Origin: Nitrosomonas sp. Nm34 | GTDB lineage: Bacteria; Pseudomonadota; Gammaproteobacteria; Burkholderiales; Nitrosomonadaceae | Direction: 5' to 3' | DNA length: 64,000 nucleotides | Assembly (NCBI RefSeq): GCF_900113925.1 | Contig: NZ_FORD01000004.1 | Coordinates: 62,001-126,000 of the forward strand | Notes under the pieces: generated by a model | Seen by the model: only the letters and a program-made list of their open reading frames with translations | Told to the model about the DNA's origin: nothing | Database searches by the model: none | In this document: piece by piece, positions 38,542 through 48,514 of the stretch | How positions within the stretch are numbered: position 1 is the first letter of the stretch | Layout of the letters: each line of letters starts with the position of its first letter | Made by a program: the position numbers and the translations under genes

Positions 38542-39528
38542 ATGAAATCTCTGGTAACAGGTGCAAATGGTTTCGTTGGTTCAGCAGTGGTGAGATGCTT
38601 ACTAGCAGCCGGTCATGAGGTTCGTGCATTTGTCAGGCCAGGAAGTGACCGGCGCAATGTGATGAAACTCCCCATCGAGATCGCAGAAGGCGATCTACGC
38701 GATGCCACCTCATTAAAGCGCGCGGTAACAGGCTGCAACTATCTGTTCCATGTCGCAGCAGATTACCGCTTGTGGGTCCCCAATCCGGCTATCATGTACG
38801 ACATCAATGTCAATGGCACCAAAGCGCTGATTCTTGCAGGCGCAGAAGCAGGCATGGAACGCATGGTGTATACCAGTAGCGTAGCCACGTTAGGATTGAA
38901 TCCAAACAGCGAACCCGCTGATGAAGAAACCTTCTCCGATTTGGCCTCTATCGCTGGACACTACAAGCGCTCCAAATTTCTGGCTGAGCAAATGGTGCAA
39001 CAACTCGTGTGCGAGCATCAGTTCCCGTTAGTCATTGTCAATCCATCCACTCCTATCGGCCCGCGCGATGTCAAACCTACTCCCACAGGACGCATCGTGC
39101 TCGATACGCTGCGCGGGAAAATGCCGGCCTATGTCGATACCGGACTGAATGTCGCCCATGTTGATGACATTGCGCATGGCCACCTGCTCGCTTGTAAAAA
39201 AGGAAAATGCGGAGAGCGTTATATTCTGGGGGGCGACAACATGACGTTGCTGCAAATTCTCCAAACCATCGATACCATCACCGGTAAGCCTACCAAGCGC
39301 AGAAGCATCCCTGTCAAGCTGATGCTGCCGCTCGCGCATACTATGGAGATGGTCGCCAAACTCACCAAAACCGAACCGCGCGCGACGGTTGATAGTATTC
39401 ATATGGCCAAAAAGAAAATGTTTTTCTCCAGCGCAAAGGCGGCACGTGAACTGGGTTATCAATCCCGCCCCGCTGTGGAAGGGATTCAAGACGCAATCGA
39501 TTGGTTTAAAAGTGCAAATTATTGTTAA
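38542..39528 (+). CDS. hpnA: Hopanoid-associated sugar epimerase HpnA
   Basis: A 328-residue extended SDR protein. The Rossmann motif is TGANGFVG (about 6-13), the catalytic Tyr-Lys in HYKRSK (about 141), and the family-typical VNPSTPIGPRDVKPTPTGRI (about 169-188) and GERYILGGDNMTL follow. HpnA members occur in hopanoid gene clusters and are annotated as nucleoside-diphosphate-sugar epimerases. The neighbouring squalene synthase supports the role. AAGGT lies before the ATG. A diverged paralogue is encoded at 282-1301. Confidence 0.87.
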   Translation: MKSLVTGANGFVGSAVVRCLLAAGHEVRAFVRPGSDRRNVMKLPIEIAEGDLRDATSLKRAVTGCNYLFHVAADYRLWVPNPAIMYDINVNGTKALILAGAEAGMERMVYTSSVATLGLNPNSEPADEETFSDLASIAGHYKRSKFLAEQMVQQLVCEHQFPLVIVNPSTPIGPRDVKPTPTGRIVLDTLRGKMPAYVDTGLNVAHVDDIAHGHLLACKKGKCGERYILGGDNMTLLQILQTIDTITGKPTKRRSIPVKLMLPLAHTMEMVAKLTKTEPRATVDSIHMAKKKMFFSSAKAARELGYQSRPAVEGIQDAIDWFKSANYC

Positions 39529-39532
39529 AAGC

Positions 39533-40681
39533 TTATTTTCTTAATATCGCCAGTGTTTCAACATGCGGGGTATGGGGAAATAGATCGACCAACTGAATCT
39601 CGCCAATCGACCAGCCTTTTTTTGAGAAAGACCAGGCATCGCGGGCAAATGTCTCAGGATCGCAGGAGATATAGTAAATTGTCTTCAACGAAACAAAATG
39701 CTCAAAAAAATCCTTCATGTTTTTAAGACCTGCGCGTGGTGGATCGAGTACGAGGGTATCGGCATCTGCAATACTTTTTCTCAAGATTTTCCAGATAAAC
39801 GGCTTAAATAGATCGACCGGGCGTGCATCTACTTTGGGCAGATTCTTTGTGCGGAGTTGCTTGATGGCATCGAGCCCTACTTCATACGCAATGATTCCGC
39901 TGCATTCCGATTCAGCAATCACTTCGGTGAAATTACCTGAGCCACAAAATAACTCGATGACTTTACCGACACGGGGGTTTTCATTGAGTTTGCTACGCAA
40001 CCAGGATTTGATCCATTCATTTTGCGCACTATTACCCTGCTTAAAAGGTCGTTTCTGATTGAGCTGAATATTTTCAGCTGGCAAATCATCATCAATATCG
40101 ATGAAATTCCAATCATAGCCAGTGCCAGGTACCCACTCTTCGCGCGGCAAACTCCTGAGCATGCCTTGCAGAAGATTCCTACATGTGTCGTTCAGCACGA
40201 TACAATCCTTTACCGGGGCAATTTTATGGGACCCTTCAGCCACAAAACCTAATTTCTCACCATCAGTTTTCACCTGAAAGCGATTGCGATAACCATATAA
40301 AAAAGGGGAAGGATGCACTGGAGGGATGTTCCATTGCTCCATAGCGAACCCGATTCTCTTCATGGCATAAATCAAACGGTTTCGTTTTTGCTCAAGCTGG
40401 CTTTCATAATTCGCAATCATCCAGGGACAGCCCGAACAAGCTTCTTCGCTAATACCAAGAAAAGCACAGGCAGGCGGCTGCCTTTGGTCAGATGGTTTAA
40501 TGAGTCGAACCAGCCTGGCGTAGCCGTATTTCTTGTTATGCAACGGCCGGTCGATAACTTCAAATTCACCCAAATCTCCGGGCCAGGTGCCAAACACAAA
40601 ATAGGAAATATTTTCCTCTTCGCTTTTAACTACCCCTAGCCCTTTTTGTGACAAATGGGTCACTTCCCCTGTGAATTTCAT
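39533..40681 (-). CDS. 23S rRNA (uracil-5-)-methyltransferase, RlmD-like
   Basis: A 382-residue SAM-dependent RNA m5U methyltransferase. An N-terminal TRAM-like region (about 1-55) is followed by clustered cysteines (ACAFLGISEEACSGCPW, about 74-90), with a further Cys in PVKDCIVL. This suggests an iron-sulfur site, although the first spacing (nine residues) is longer than in E. coli RlmD. Motif I is ELFCGSGNFTE; LVLDPPRAGLK and the nucleophile in YYISCDPETFARD are intact. Which uridine is modified is not determined. It converges with hpnA, four bases apart. Confidence 0.85.
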   Translation of the reverse strand: MKFTGEVTHLSQKGLGVVKSEEENISYFVFGTWPGDLGEFEVIDRPLHNKKYGYARLVRLIKPSDQRQPPACAFLGISEEACSGCPWMIANYESQLEQKRNRLIYAMKRIGFAMEQWNIPPVHPSPFLYGYRNRFQVKTDGEKLGFVAEGSHKIAPVKDCIVLNDTCRNLLQGMLRSLPREEWVPGTGYDWNFIDIDDDLPAENIQLNQKRPFKQGNSAQNEWIKSWLRSKLNENPRVGKVIELFCGSGNFTEVIAESECSGIIAYEVGLDAIKQLRTKNLPKVDARPVDLFKPFIWKILRKSIADADTLVLDPPRAGLKNMKDFFEHFVSLKTIYYISCDPETFARDAWSFSKKGWSIGEIQLVDLFPHTPHVETLAILRK

Positions 40682-40726
40682 CTAATAATCAGTAGTGATA
40701 GGATTAATTTCTAAAATTTATTCTTA

Positions 40727-40826
40727 TTCCATTTCTAAATCAAAACTGACTTTGTCAGCTTCACCTTGCGGTATGATTGATACTGTCTGCCGCTCGCCTT
40801 CCGTCATTTTCGATTTGGAAATGGAA
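40727..40826 (+). repeat. TNA-flanked palindromic element (MITE), copy 8
   Basis: A 100-bp plus-orientation copy between the rlmD-like start and the end of the large Hsp70 gene. It is flanked by TTA (40724-40726) and TTA (40827-40829). The left end is a perfect TTCCATTTCTAAATCAAA; the right is TTCGATTTGGAAATGGAA. Confidence 0.92.
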
Positions 40827-40899
40827 TTAGCCGCGCCCTTGGTGTCAGGGCAGGCTCTGGGATTGCACCTGTGCACGCTTACAATTTTAATGCACCAGG

Positions 40900-43707
40900 T
40901 TAATGTACCAGGCGCAGCCCGGGCGGCAGGGATTCACCATACATACTCCGCTCGTCGGTTTCCTGGAGTTCAGTGGGATGCTCAACCATCTCAATCCATG
41001 ATGCTGGACATTTCGCTTGTTGTAAATGTTGGATAATTTGCGCACGCAGCTCTGGTGAAATATCCCGTTCCCGATCTCCACTCATGCGTGCCAGCATGGT
41101 AGCGGCAAAGGCGGCAGGGCGAATCTTTTTCCAGTCCAATTTGATCGCCCTTTGCAGCCAATTGGCGGCAATCTCTGCCGGCACAACATTATGTACACTG
41201 CCATAAAACGGTACTCTTGCCCCAATACGTCCTACCGCCCACCAAGTTTGCAGTGATTCGGATGCTTTTTGCAGGCGCTCCAACAACCATTCGCCTACTT
41301 CGATTTTACGTGCTGTGGGTAAACGTTCCAATGTTGCGACCAGGCGTACCATATCATCATAGCCTTGAGGCTTTGCTCCCGGTGACCGTTTCCGGGCGCG
41401 CTTGCTTAAAGGTTGCAGGTCATAAGCAATATCATCAAGAATCTGGCATTGAGCCGGCTCGCTTAGCCCACCACTCACGCGCCGCCACAAAATCCACCAT
41501 TCCGCCCATACTGCTGCTTCGGTTATATATTGCAACCCTTGCTCATAAATGGACCATAACTGTTGCACCCGCCAATCATCAAGCGGATAACCAAACCCAG
41601 GGCGTAAACAAAAGCCAATCAAATTAAACCATAATCTTTCATGGGCAGCGGAATAACGACGGCGCTGGCCACATTCCCATAGTGTGCCGAATAATTCCCG
41701 CAATAAAGCGGTATCCCAATCCTCGCGCTTGCCTAAAATCTTTTCCAGATCAAACCGTAAGGTTTTTATGGCTTTGGGGCTGATCTTCTTTGATGGGGGC
41801 CCATAAACCAAACTGAGCAGCTCACTTGCTTCCGCAAAACGAGGGTGTAAGGTACTGGACATACTCGATATGAGCCCACCCTTGCCGCCACGCAATTGAA
41901 ACTCCAGCTTCCAGCGCTGTGAAGGTTTATCCTGGGCAACACAGGCCATCTCAAGCGTACCGACTTCAGTCAAGGTAGTTTGTAGCTGCACTGGCACTTC
42001 AGCCGTTTGCGACCGTGCCACATCCTTATCCTGAGTGAGTACCGTGGCGGTGGGAGGTAGCGGCGTAAACATGATGTCATCCAGGGTAACGATATCTCCC
42101 GGCTGGAAGGTGGCATCATTAATGGATGAAACAAGATGAAAACGCACGGGCTCACCAATCCGTAAGGCAAAATTACGTTCAGTTAATTGGACCGGTTGGC
42201 CTTCTTCTGTGCCACGCGGCAAGATACACACCGCTTGCTGCGCTTCTTGTTCTGCTGCAACCTGGATAAAATAACTTCGTGCTGACCCCCCACCAATTCG
42301 GATACCCTGACCATGGCGTGCCATCGCGTAAGCCACTGCGCCAGAAGCCACTGCAAGATCGGGCTGTGTGTTTAATAGTTGTTGCAACGGTGCACCACGC
42401 CACTGCGCCAATATACCCAGTAAGCGCTGGGATAATAAGGTGCTGTTAAAAATGCCGCCATTGAGCAAAATAGCATCCGGAATCGGAATACGGTCATCGA
42501 GCGGTGCCAATTCACTCAATGCCTCGCGCGAAGCCTGAGCATGCAGTGTGAGAAACGCAGCAATATGTCGACTGATGGCCGGGTCGGACACATAAGGCAA
42601 TCCAAACTCAACGATACCGCCGCGCGTACGTTGCGGAAGCTCATCCACCGGTGTGATCGGTAAGAACCCATCCAACAGCATGCGGTGTACTGCCTCACGA
42701 TTTAGTTCAGTTGAGCGCGCTCCACCAATCAGCTTGGCGCCTGTACCCAGAATGGTCACCATGATTTTTTCCGGCGCATCAGCATCCAGCAAGCGCTCCT
42801 TGGCATTACGGCATTGCTGCATCAGTTGCGACAGACTGGCTGCACTCAGCGGCGCACCTGGCGTAACCAGCTGTCTTTCCGCAATATGCGCCAGGGCCAG
42901 ATCCATGTTATCACCCCCTAGCATAAGATGATTACCCACACCAATACGTGTCAGATGCACCTGGCCATTTTTGAGCGTGACCTTAATCAGGGTGAGATCT
43001 GTCGTGCCGCCGCCCACGTCACACACCAGAATCAGGCGGGTATCTGCTAATAAGGTATTCAGTTCCTGTTGATAGCGCGCAAGCCAGTCATAACAGGCAG
43101 CCTGCGGCTCTTCTACTAAACGTGCACTTGTAAGACCTGCCAAATGCGCAGCCTCCACCGTCAATGTCCTTGCCCCTTCATCAAAAGAGGCCGGGATGGT
43201 AATGACGACTTCCTGCTTTTCTAATGGATACTGAGGAAATTGATGGTTCCAGGCACTGCGTACATACGCCAGATAAGAGGCGCTGGCATGGACCGGCGAA
43301 ATTTTGTCTATGCCTTCAGCCCCTCCCCATGGCAAAATCGGTGCCATGCGGTCTACCGCCGCATACGACAGCCAGCTCTTCGCACTGGCAACCAAACGAC
43401 CCGGCACACGCGAACCCAGTTCACGGGCCAGTTCGCCAAATACCGCCTTGGGTTCCTGCGGATCGATGCGGTTTAACTGCCATGGCAGATGAAGATCGTG
43501 CTCGGCAAGCTCCCCTGCTGCAGGATGATAACGTAAAGAAGGTAATAACGGCTGCGCAGCTACTTCACCGAGTGCGATCAATTGTTCTATGTTAAATAAT
43601 TCAGGCGTAGGCTCGGGCTCGTTCAGGTCGGCATAGGCCGCAACGGTATGAGTCGTGCCCAAATCGATACCGACGATATAGCGGGCGGGATGTTTTTCTT
43701 TACTCAA
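40900..43707 (-). CDS. Large Hsp70-family protein with C-terminal DUF3731-like region
   Basis: A 935-residue actin-fold chaperone homologue. The N-terminal half is an Hsp70 nucleotide-binding domain: phosphate-1 IVGIDLGTTHTVAAY (about 12-26), TIPASFDEGARTLTVEAA, LVEEPQAACYDWL, phosphate-2 VCDVGGGTTDLTLI (about 237-250), and adenosine motif LLNGGIFNSTLL. The canonical peptide-binding domain is replaced by about 350 residues rich in Trp and Arg that match no known chaperone lid. These resemble the DUF3731 region of this subfamily. It is last in a three-gene operon and overlaps the upstream Hsp70 gene by four bases. Client and function are unknown. Confidence 0.85.
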   Translation of the reverse strand: MSKEKHPARYIVGIDLGTTHTVAAYADLNEPEPTPELFNIEQLIALGEVAAQPLLPSLRYHPAAGELAEHDLHLPWQLNRIDPQEPKAVFGELARELGSRVPGRLVASAKSWLSYAAVDRMAPILPWGGAEGIDKISPVHASASYLAYVRSAWNHQFPQYPLEKQEVVITIPASFDEGARTLTVEAAHLAGLTSARLVEEPQAACYDWLARYQQELNTLLADTRLILVCDVGGGTTDLTLIKVTLKNGQVHLTRIGVGNHLMLGGDNMDLALAHIAERQLVTPGAPLSAASLSQLMQQCRNAKERLLDADAPEKIMVTILGTGAKLIGGARSTELNREAVHRMLLDGFLPITPVDELPQRTRGGIVEFGLPYVSDPAISRHIAAFLTLHAQASREALSELAPLDDRIPIPDAILLNGGIFNSTLLSQRLLGILAQWRGAPLQQLLNTQPDLAVASGAVAYAMARHGQGIRIGGGSARSYFIQVAAEQEAQQAVCILPRGTEEGQPVQLTERNFALRIGEPVRFHLVSSINDATFQPGDIVTLDDIMFTPLPPTATVLTQDKDVARSQTAEVPVQLQTTLTEVGTLEMACVAQDKPSQRWKLEFQLRGGKGGLISSMSSTLHPRFAEASELLSLVYGPPSKKISPKAIKTLRFDLEKILGKREDWDTALLRELFGTLWECGQRRRYSAAHERLWFNLIGFCLRPGFGYPLDDWRVQQLWSIYEQGLQYITEAAVWAEWWILWRRVSGGLSEPAQCQILDDIAYDLQPLSKRARKRSPGAKPQGYDDMVRLVATLERLPTARKIEVGEWLLERLQKASESLQTWWAVGRIGARVPFYGSVHNVVPAEIAANWLQRAIKLDWKKIRPAAFAATMLARMSGDRERDISPELRAQIIQHLQQAKCPASWIEMVEHPTELQETDERSMYGESLPPGLRLVH

Positions 43708-45554
43708 GGTTTGTTTTCCACACCGCCACGCACATCAAACTCTACTTTCCAATGTTCCCCTTTCGGCGATACCGCCTCAAGGTGCAGGGTACCCATTTCT
43801 GTGATAGCTGCTTGCAAATGTACCGGAACCACTTCTCCTGGCGAGTGATTCTCAGCAGGCAGGTTGATTTCGATTTCTTCCAGCTCCTCGATTTCTTCTG
43901 GCAACCACTCATTCAGCATCATGCCTGCTTGATCTTCACGCCGCACCGATGAACCGAAAAAGCGAAACCTTACCGGCTCACCGACAACCAGCCCAAACTC
44001 CTGGCTAGGTACTTCAGTACGTGTTCCTTCCTCCATGCCAAAAGGCGCAACACACAATATCTGGATAGGAGGCTCAATACCAGGAACCGCTGGCATGGCA
44101 CTTTCCACCCCGATATAATATGATTTCGCGGTACCCCCGCGAATACGTACGCCCTGACCAAGTCTGACATAACCATAATAGGCGGCACCTTTCGCCACGG
44201 CGAGGTCTAAATCCGCACCTTTTAACAAGCGTATAGCAGGAGAATTCTCCTTTTGTAGCCAGCTATTGATTACCTCACTCACGCGTTCAGTCAGCACCGG
44301 CGCCTTAAACACGCCGCCATTGAACAGCACGGCTGTCGCGTGTAAAAAACTGGCTCCCTCTGCTGATGCATTTTCAAAACCTGTTAATTCTGCAGCAGCA
44401 CCCGCCTGTCGCGTCAGAAATGCTGCTAAATGCCTGGTAATAGCGGCATCCTGCGCATAGGGTAATCCGAGTTTGGTCAATGCACCGCGTGGCCGGGAAA
44501 CCAATTGTGCCGTTACTTCCACTTTTGGAAAAAAACCCTCCACAATGGTTTGTGTCACCTCAGCACGAGTTAATTCAGTGCGCAAAGTGCCGCCAATTAA
44601 ACGTGAGCTCCGGCTGGGAACGACCACCGGGACTGTTTCCGCATCGGGATTATTGAGCAGGATTTCCTTCGCAGTACGGCATGAGTGAGTCAAGCCATGC
44701 AATTGCCACGGCTCAAGACGAGTGCCTTGATGAGCAAGTTTGGAACTGACCACATGGGCTAACGCCAGATCCATATTATCACCGCCCAGCAAGATATGAT
44801 CTCCCACCGCGATACGCTGCAGGACAAGACTACCTTCCTGTTCAGTCACCGCAATCAAGGACAAATCAGTTGTCCCCCCACCCACGTCTATCACCAGAAT
44901 GATATCACCGGGTTTCACCTGTTTACGCCAATCTCCTCCGGTCGCTTGTAACCAACTGTATAATGCGGCCTGTGGTTCTTCCAGGAGAAGAAATTGATCC
45001 AATCCAATCGCCCGCGCAGCTTCAGCAGTCAGATCCCGCGCGGCAGGATCAAAGGAGGCAGGGACAGTAATTGTCACCGACTGTTGTGTTAAAGGTGACT
45101 CAGGGTGTTGGTTATTCCATGCGTCACGCAAATCTTGCAGATAATGAATGGAAGCCTGCAAAGGTGAAATTTTTTCAATTTCATCGGGTGCGTCCAGTGG
45201 CAAGAGAGCTGAGCGTCGATCCACTCCCGGATGGCACAACCAGCTTTTTGCACTAGATACGACCCGTATTGGTGTACGCATCCCTTGACTACGTGCCAAT
45301 TCACCCACGACATATTGCCGTTCGCTATCCCATGGCAGCATTAAATCATTTTGTGCAAACTCATCGGGATGAGGTAAGTATATAAAAGATGGGAGTAACG
45401 CCTTCTCTTCTACATTACCTGGCGAAGTCAGTTGGGGTATTCCCATGATTGCTTGCGCCACCGTTTCTCCCTGACTTTGCGCCAGATCCACACAGGATAC
45501 GGCGCAATGGGTCGTGCCTAAATCAATACCTATGCTATATTTTGCTTCTTTCAC
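43704..45554 (-). CDS. Hsp70-family protein (DnaK-like, non-canonical)
   Basis: A 616-residue Hsp70 homologue. Phosphate-1 is SIGIDLGTTHCAVSC (about 7-21). TVPASFDPAARDLTAEAA, LLEEPQAALYSWL, phosphate-2 VIDVGGGTTDLSLI (about 228-241) and LFNGGVFKAPVLTERV (about 414-429) follow. A short C-terminal beta-rich segment (about 510-616) resembles the start of a substrate-binding domain, but there is no helical lid. It is clearly paralogous to the NBD of the downstream 935-residue protein. It is coupled to both neighbours by ATGA overlaps. No DnaJ or GrpE gene is nearby, so this pair is not the housekeeping DnaK. Confidence 0.87.
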   Translation of the reverse strand: MKEAKYSIGIDLGTTHCAVSCVDLAQSQGETVAQAIMGIPQLTSPGNVEEKALLPSFIYLPHPDEFAQNDLMLPWDSERQYVVGELARSQGMRTPIRVVSSAKSWLCHPGVDRRSALLPLDAPDEIEKISPLQASIHYLQDLRDAWNNQHPESPLTQQSVTITVPASFDPAARDLTAEAARAIGLDQFLLLEEPQAALYSWLQATGGDWRKQVKPGDIILVIDVGGGTTDLSLIAVTEQEGSLVLQRIAVGDHILLGGDNMDLALAHVVSSKLAHQGTRLEPWQLHGLTHSCRTAKEILLNNPDAETVPVVVPSRSSRLIGGTLRTELTRAEVTQTIVEGFFPKVEVTAQLVSRPRGALTKLGLPYAQDAAITRHLAAFLTRQAGAAAELTGFENASAEGASFLHATAVLFNGGVFKAPVLTERVSEVINSWLQKENSPAIRLLKGADLDLAVAKGAAYYGYVRLGQGVRIRGGTAKSYYIGVESAMPAVPGIEPPIQILCVAPFGMEEGTRTEVPSQEFGLVVGEPVRFRFFGSSVRREDQAGMMLNEWLPEEIEELEEIEINLPAENHSPGEVVPVHLQAAITEMGTLHLEAVSPKGEHWKVEFDVRGGVENKP

Positions 45555-46123
45555 AGTTCTATCTCTGCCGGAGCTAATACTTTCACATCATGACCTTCTG
45601 CGAGTTTTGGCAAGGTGATATTGTTAACCCGCCAGCCGCGGTGAACCAAAGTACCACTAAAGGGGGGCTGACCAACCACTTTACCCGTCAAACGAATAGC
45701 TGAGGCATCAAAGCCCGCGTGCAACGTTACTCGCGCACCTTCTTGTTCCTCGCGCACAGGTCCCGTCGTCATATGGTCATGCAAGACTTTCCGACACCCC
45801 TCGTGCACTACTCTGACGGCTGCACCAATATCCGCATCGGAAAACCGCGCAACATCTTCCTCTATAAAATCAATAAAACGACCCTCTTGCTGTAATAGTC
45901 CTAACAACTGCAGCGCCGAATCGGGTGGTGCTTCCTTCAGCAGCGGCGCCACTGCCTGAGGTCTGGCTTCGATGGGAGGTGTCTCACCGGCGGAAGCGGC
46001 GATTTCACCTTTACCTATGCGCAAGACGGCACCAGCAAATTCCTTATTAAAGAGGAAGCGAAAATAAACACCGAATGCGAGAAAAAATCGAATAAAAAAT
46101 CCTGGTACAGCCGGCTCACTCAT
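45551..46123 (-). CDS. DUF2760 domain protein, first gene of the Hsp70 operon
   Basis: A 190-residue protein. It has a hydrophobic N-terminal stretch (about 5-25), a linker rich in Pro and Ala, then a DUF2760-like domain with LLQQEGRFIDFIEEDVARFSD (read as LLQQEGRFIDF then IEEDVARFSD, about 91-112), VHEGCRKVL and GWRVNNITLPKL near the end. The family co-occurs with these Hsp70 proteins but has no known activity. AAAGGA precedes the ATG. The stop overlaps the next gene (ATGA). The hydrophobic start could tether it, and the Hsp70 pair, at the membrane. Confidence 0.8.
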   Translation of the reverse strand: MSEPAVPGFFIRFFLAFGVYFRFLFNKEFAGAVLRIGKGEIAASAGETPPIEARPQAVAPLLKEAPPDSALQLLGLLQQEGRFIDFIEEDVARFSDADIGAAVRVVHEGCRKVLHDHMTTGPVREEQEGARVTLHAGFDASAIRLTGKVVGQPPFSGTLVHRGWRVNNITLPKLAEGHDVKVLAPAEIEL

Positions 46124-46292
46124 TGTCCTTTCCTTTTTATTTTCAAGATGAGATTATGCTATCACGTATCGCAGGTACAGTGATCTAGCCTGTATGATAA
46201 ACAATAGCGAAAAACTCAATAACTAACTATAAGATATTTCGAATGTCTGCCATCAACCAGGCAATCCAGGCTAGCTTCAATATCTCATAAAT

Positions 46293-48464
46293 TTACGTCA
46301 TGAAATCAATTCTCTCCAGAATGACTGCGCCTAATGGCGGCAGCGTTAAGCTTATGGAATACGGTCTTCCGTTCCATTCTATGGCTTCTGCCACTAGATT
46401 TACCTCACCATTGCCTACATTGCTCCCCGCATAAAAATTCGAATCCGAATTAAAAATTTCTTTATAAGCACCCGATTCTGGCACACCCATTCTGTAATTT
46501 TCATGGAGGACGGGGGTAAGATTAAGGGCAACCACCAGAAAATTCTCATCTGACTTGCGCAGATAGGTTAAAATCGAATTTCTGTTGTCATTACAATCAA
46601 TCCATTCAAACCCATGCCAATCAAAATCATATTGATGAAGCGCTGTAGTGTGGTGATACAGGTGGTTCAAATCCTTCACTAGCAGTTGCACACCTTTATG
46701 GTTGGCATACTCAAGTACATACCAATCTAGAACTCCAGCACTGTTCCATTCAAGTCCCTGACCAAATTCTGTCCCCATAAAGAGCAATTTTTTACCGGGA
46801 TGAGTAAACAAATAAGTATAGATGAGGCGCAAGTTGGCAAAACGTTGCTGCTCATCACCGGGCATCTTGTTCAGCATGGAACCCTTACCGTGCACGACTT
46901 CATCATGAGAAAACGGCAAAATAAAGTTCTCTGAAAAAGCATACAACATACTGAACGTAAGAATATTGTGATGGTGCTGACGATAAATGGGATCCTTGGA
47001 CCAGTAGGCCAGAGAATCATTCATCCATCCCATATTCCATTTAATATCAAATCCAAGTCCACCGCTATCGGCAGGTTTTGTCACTTGTGGCCAGGAGGTC
47101 GATTCTTCTGCAAAAATCAGCACACCCGGACACTGGCCATGAACAACAGTGTTGACTTGACGCAAAAAATCAATAGCTTCCAGGTTTTCTCTGCCACCGT
47201 ATTGATTAGGTATCCATTCTGTGCGTGAGTAATCAAGGTAGAGCATGGAGGCCACTGCATCTACCCGTAATCCGTCAATATGGAATTGTTCCAGCCAATA
47301 AAGCGCACTTGAGAGCAGGAAATTCTTTACTTCATGGCGGCTATAGTTAAAAATCAGGGTAGACCAATCCAAGTGCTCACCTTTACGTGGATCGCCATGC
47401 TCGTATAACGGTGTACCATCAAAACGCGCTAAGCCATGCGCGTCCTTGGGGAAATGAGCAGGCACCCAATCAAGAATAACTCCGATATGATGCTGGTGCA
47501 GATAATCGACAAAATAACGAAAATCATCTGGAGAGCCGAATCGACTGGTAGGCGCATAATATCCGGTCACTTGATAACCCCAGGAAAGATCAAAAGGATG
47601 TTCGGTTATTGGCAGCAGTTCGATGTGAGTGAACCCCATTTCAATCACATAAAGTACCAGCCGATGGGCTAATTCCCGATAGTTAAGAAATTCACCTTCC
47701 GTGCCACGTTGCCATGAACCGAGGTGAACTTCGTAAATTGACACGGGCCGATGTTGCCAATCAAACTGGCTACGTTGCTCCAGCCAATTTTGGTCACCCC
47801 ACTGATAGCTGCTTTCTCTAGCAATGATCGATGCATTGCGTGGACGTAATTCAAATTCTTGTCCATACGGGTCAATTTTTGAGTGGATAGTGCCGTATTC
47901 CCGATTACGGATCTCATATTTATAGAGCATGCCGGGATGAACATCAGGAATAAAAAGCTCCCATACGCCATAATCCCGACGGACACGCATCGGATGACAA
48001 CGGCCGTCCCAGCGATTGAAATCACCGATTACGCTCACACGTTCTGCGCCAGGTGCCCATACAGAGAACAGCGTACCCCTGACATTGTCAACTTCGTGTG
48101 GATGAGCACCCAAAAAACGGTAAGCATGCCAATGTTTTCCTTCAGCAAATAAGTGAAGATCAAAATCACTGAGCTGAGGCAGGTAGGTATAGGGATCATG
48201 CGCGATGTGTTCGTAGTTATCGTAATCATGCCAGATAAAGCGGTAGTGTTGCGGCAGGTTGCTACCGTCACCTTGCCATTCAAAGAGGTCAGTGTCACCC
48301 ACTCGTTGCATAGTCAGTCCGTTTTCTGCAATCGTGACAGATTTCGCATGTGGTTTAAAGGCGCGCACAATTGTCATGCCTTCCTTATGATGACGGCCTA
48401 ATACAGTAAAAGGATCGTGATGACGCGCAGCAATTATCTTTGCAATGTCACTGTTTGAAAACAT
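46293..48464 (-). CDS. glgB: 1,4-alpha-glucan branching enzyme
   Basis: A 723-residue GH13 enzyme that makes alpha-1,6 branches in glycogen. It has an N-terminal N1 region plus CBM48, with [18 protein letters not shown] near 131-148. The (beta/alpha)8 barrel has region [11 protein letters not shown], region [19 protein letters not shown] with the nucleophile Asp (about 397), the acid Glu in [10 protein letters not shown] (about 450), and region [21 protein letters not shown] precedes the ATG. It is 50 bases downstream of the GH57 gene on the same strand. Confidence 0.97.
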   Translation of the reverse strand: MFSNSDIAKIIAARHHDPFTVLGRHHKEGMTIVRAFKPHAKSVTIAENGLTMQRVGDTDLFEWQGDGSNLPQHYRFIWHDYDNYEHIAHDPYTYLPQLSDFDLHLFAEGKHWHAYRFLGAHPHEVDNVRGTLFSVWAPGAERVSVIGDFNRWDGRCHPMRVRRDYGVWELFIPDVHPGMLYKYEIRNREYGTIHSKIDPYGQEFELRPRNASIIARESSYQWGDQNWLEQRSQFDWQHRPVSIYEVHLGSWQRGTEGEFLNYRELAHRLVLYVIEMGFTHIELLPITEHPFDLSWGYQVTGYYAPTSRFGSPDDFRYFVDYLHQHHIGVILDWVPAHFPKDAHGLARFDGTPLYEHGDPRKGEHLDWSTLIFNYSRHEVKNFLLSSALYWLEQFHIDGLRVDAVASMLYLDYSRTEWIPNQYGGRENLEAIDFLRQVNTVVHGQCPGVLIFAEESTSWPQVTKPADSGGLGFDIKWNMGWMNDSLAYWSKDPIYRQHHHNILTFSMLYAFSENFILPFSHDEVVHGKGSMLNKMPGDEQQRFANLRLIYTYLFTHPGKKLLFMGTEFGQGLEWNSAGVLDWYVLEYANHKGVQLLVKDLNHLYHHTTALHQYDFDWHGFEWIDCNDNRNSILTYLRKSDENFLVVALNLTPVLHENYRMGVPESGAYKEIFNSDSNFYAGSNVGNGEVNLVAEAIEWNGRPYSISLTLPPLGAVILERIDFMT

Positions 48465-48514
48465 TTTTATTCCTTATAGTTAGATCGCACTTAATAATGC
48501 GGATCACCCGCTAC

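Noticed and set aside
41217..41627. Open plus-strand frames opposite the Hsp70 genes
   Set aside because: They are shadows of the high-coding-density minus-strand genes and show no protein-family features.
46124..46292. A sigma-32 promoter for the Hsp70 operon
   Set aside because: A CTTGAA lies just before the start, but no CCCCAT-like box follows at the right distance.
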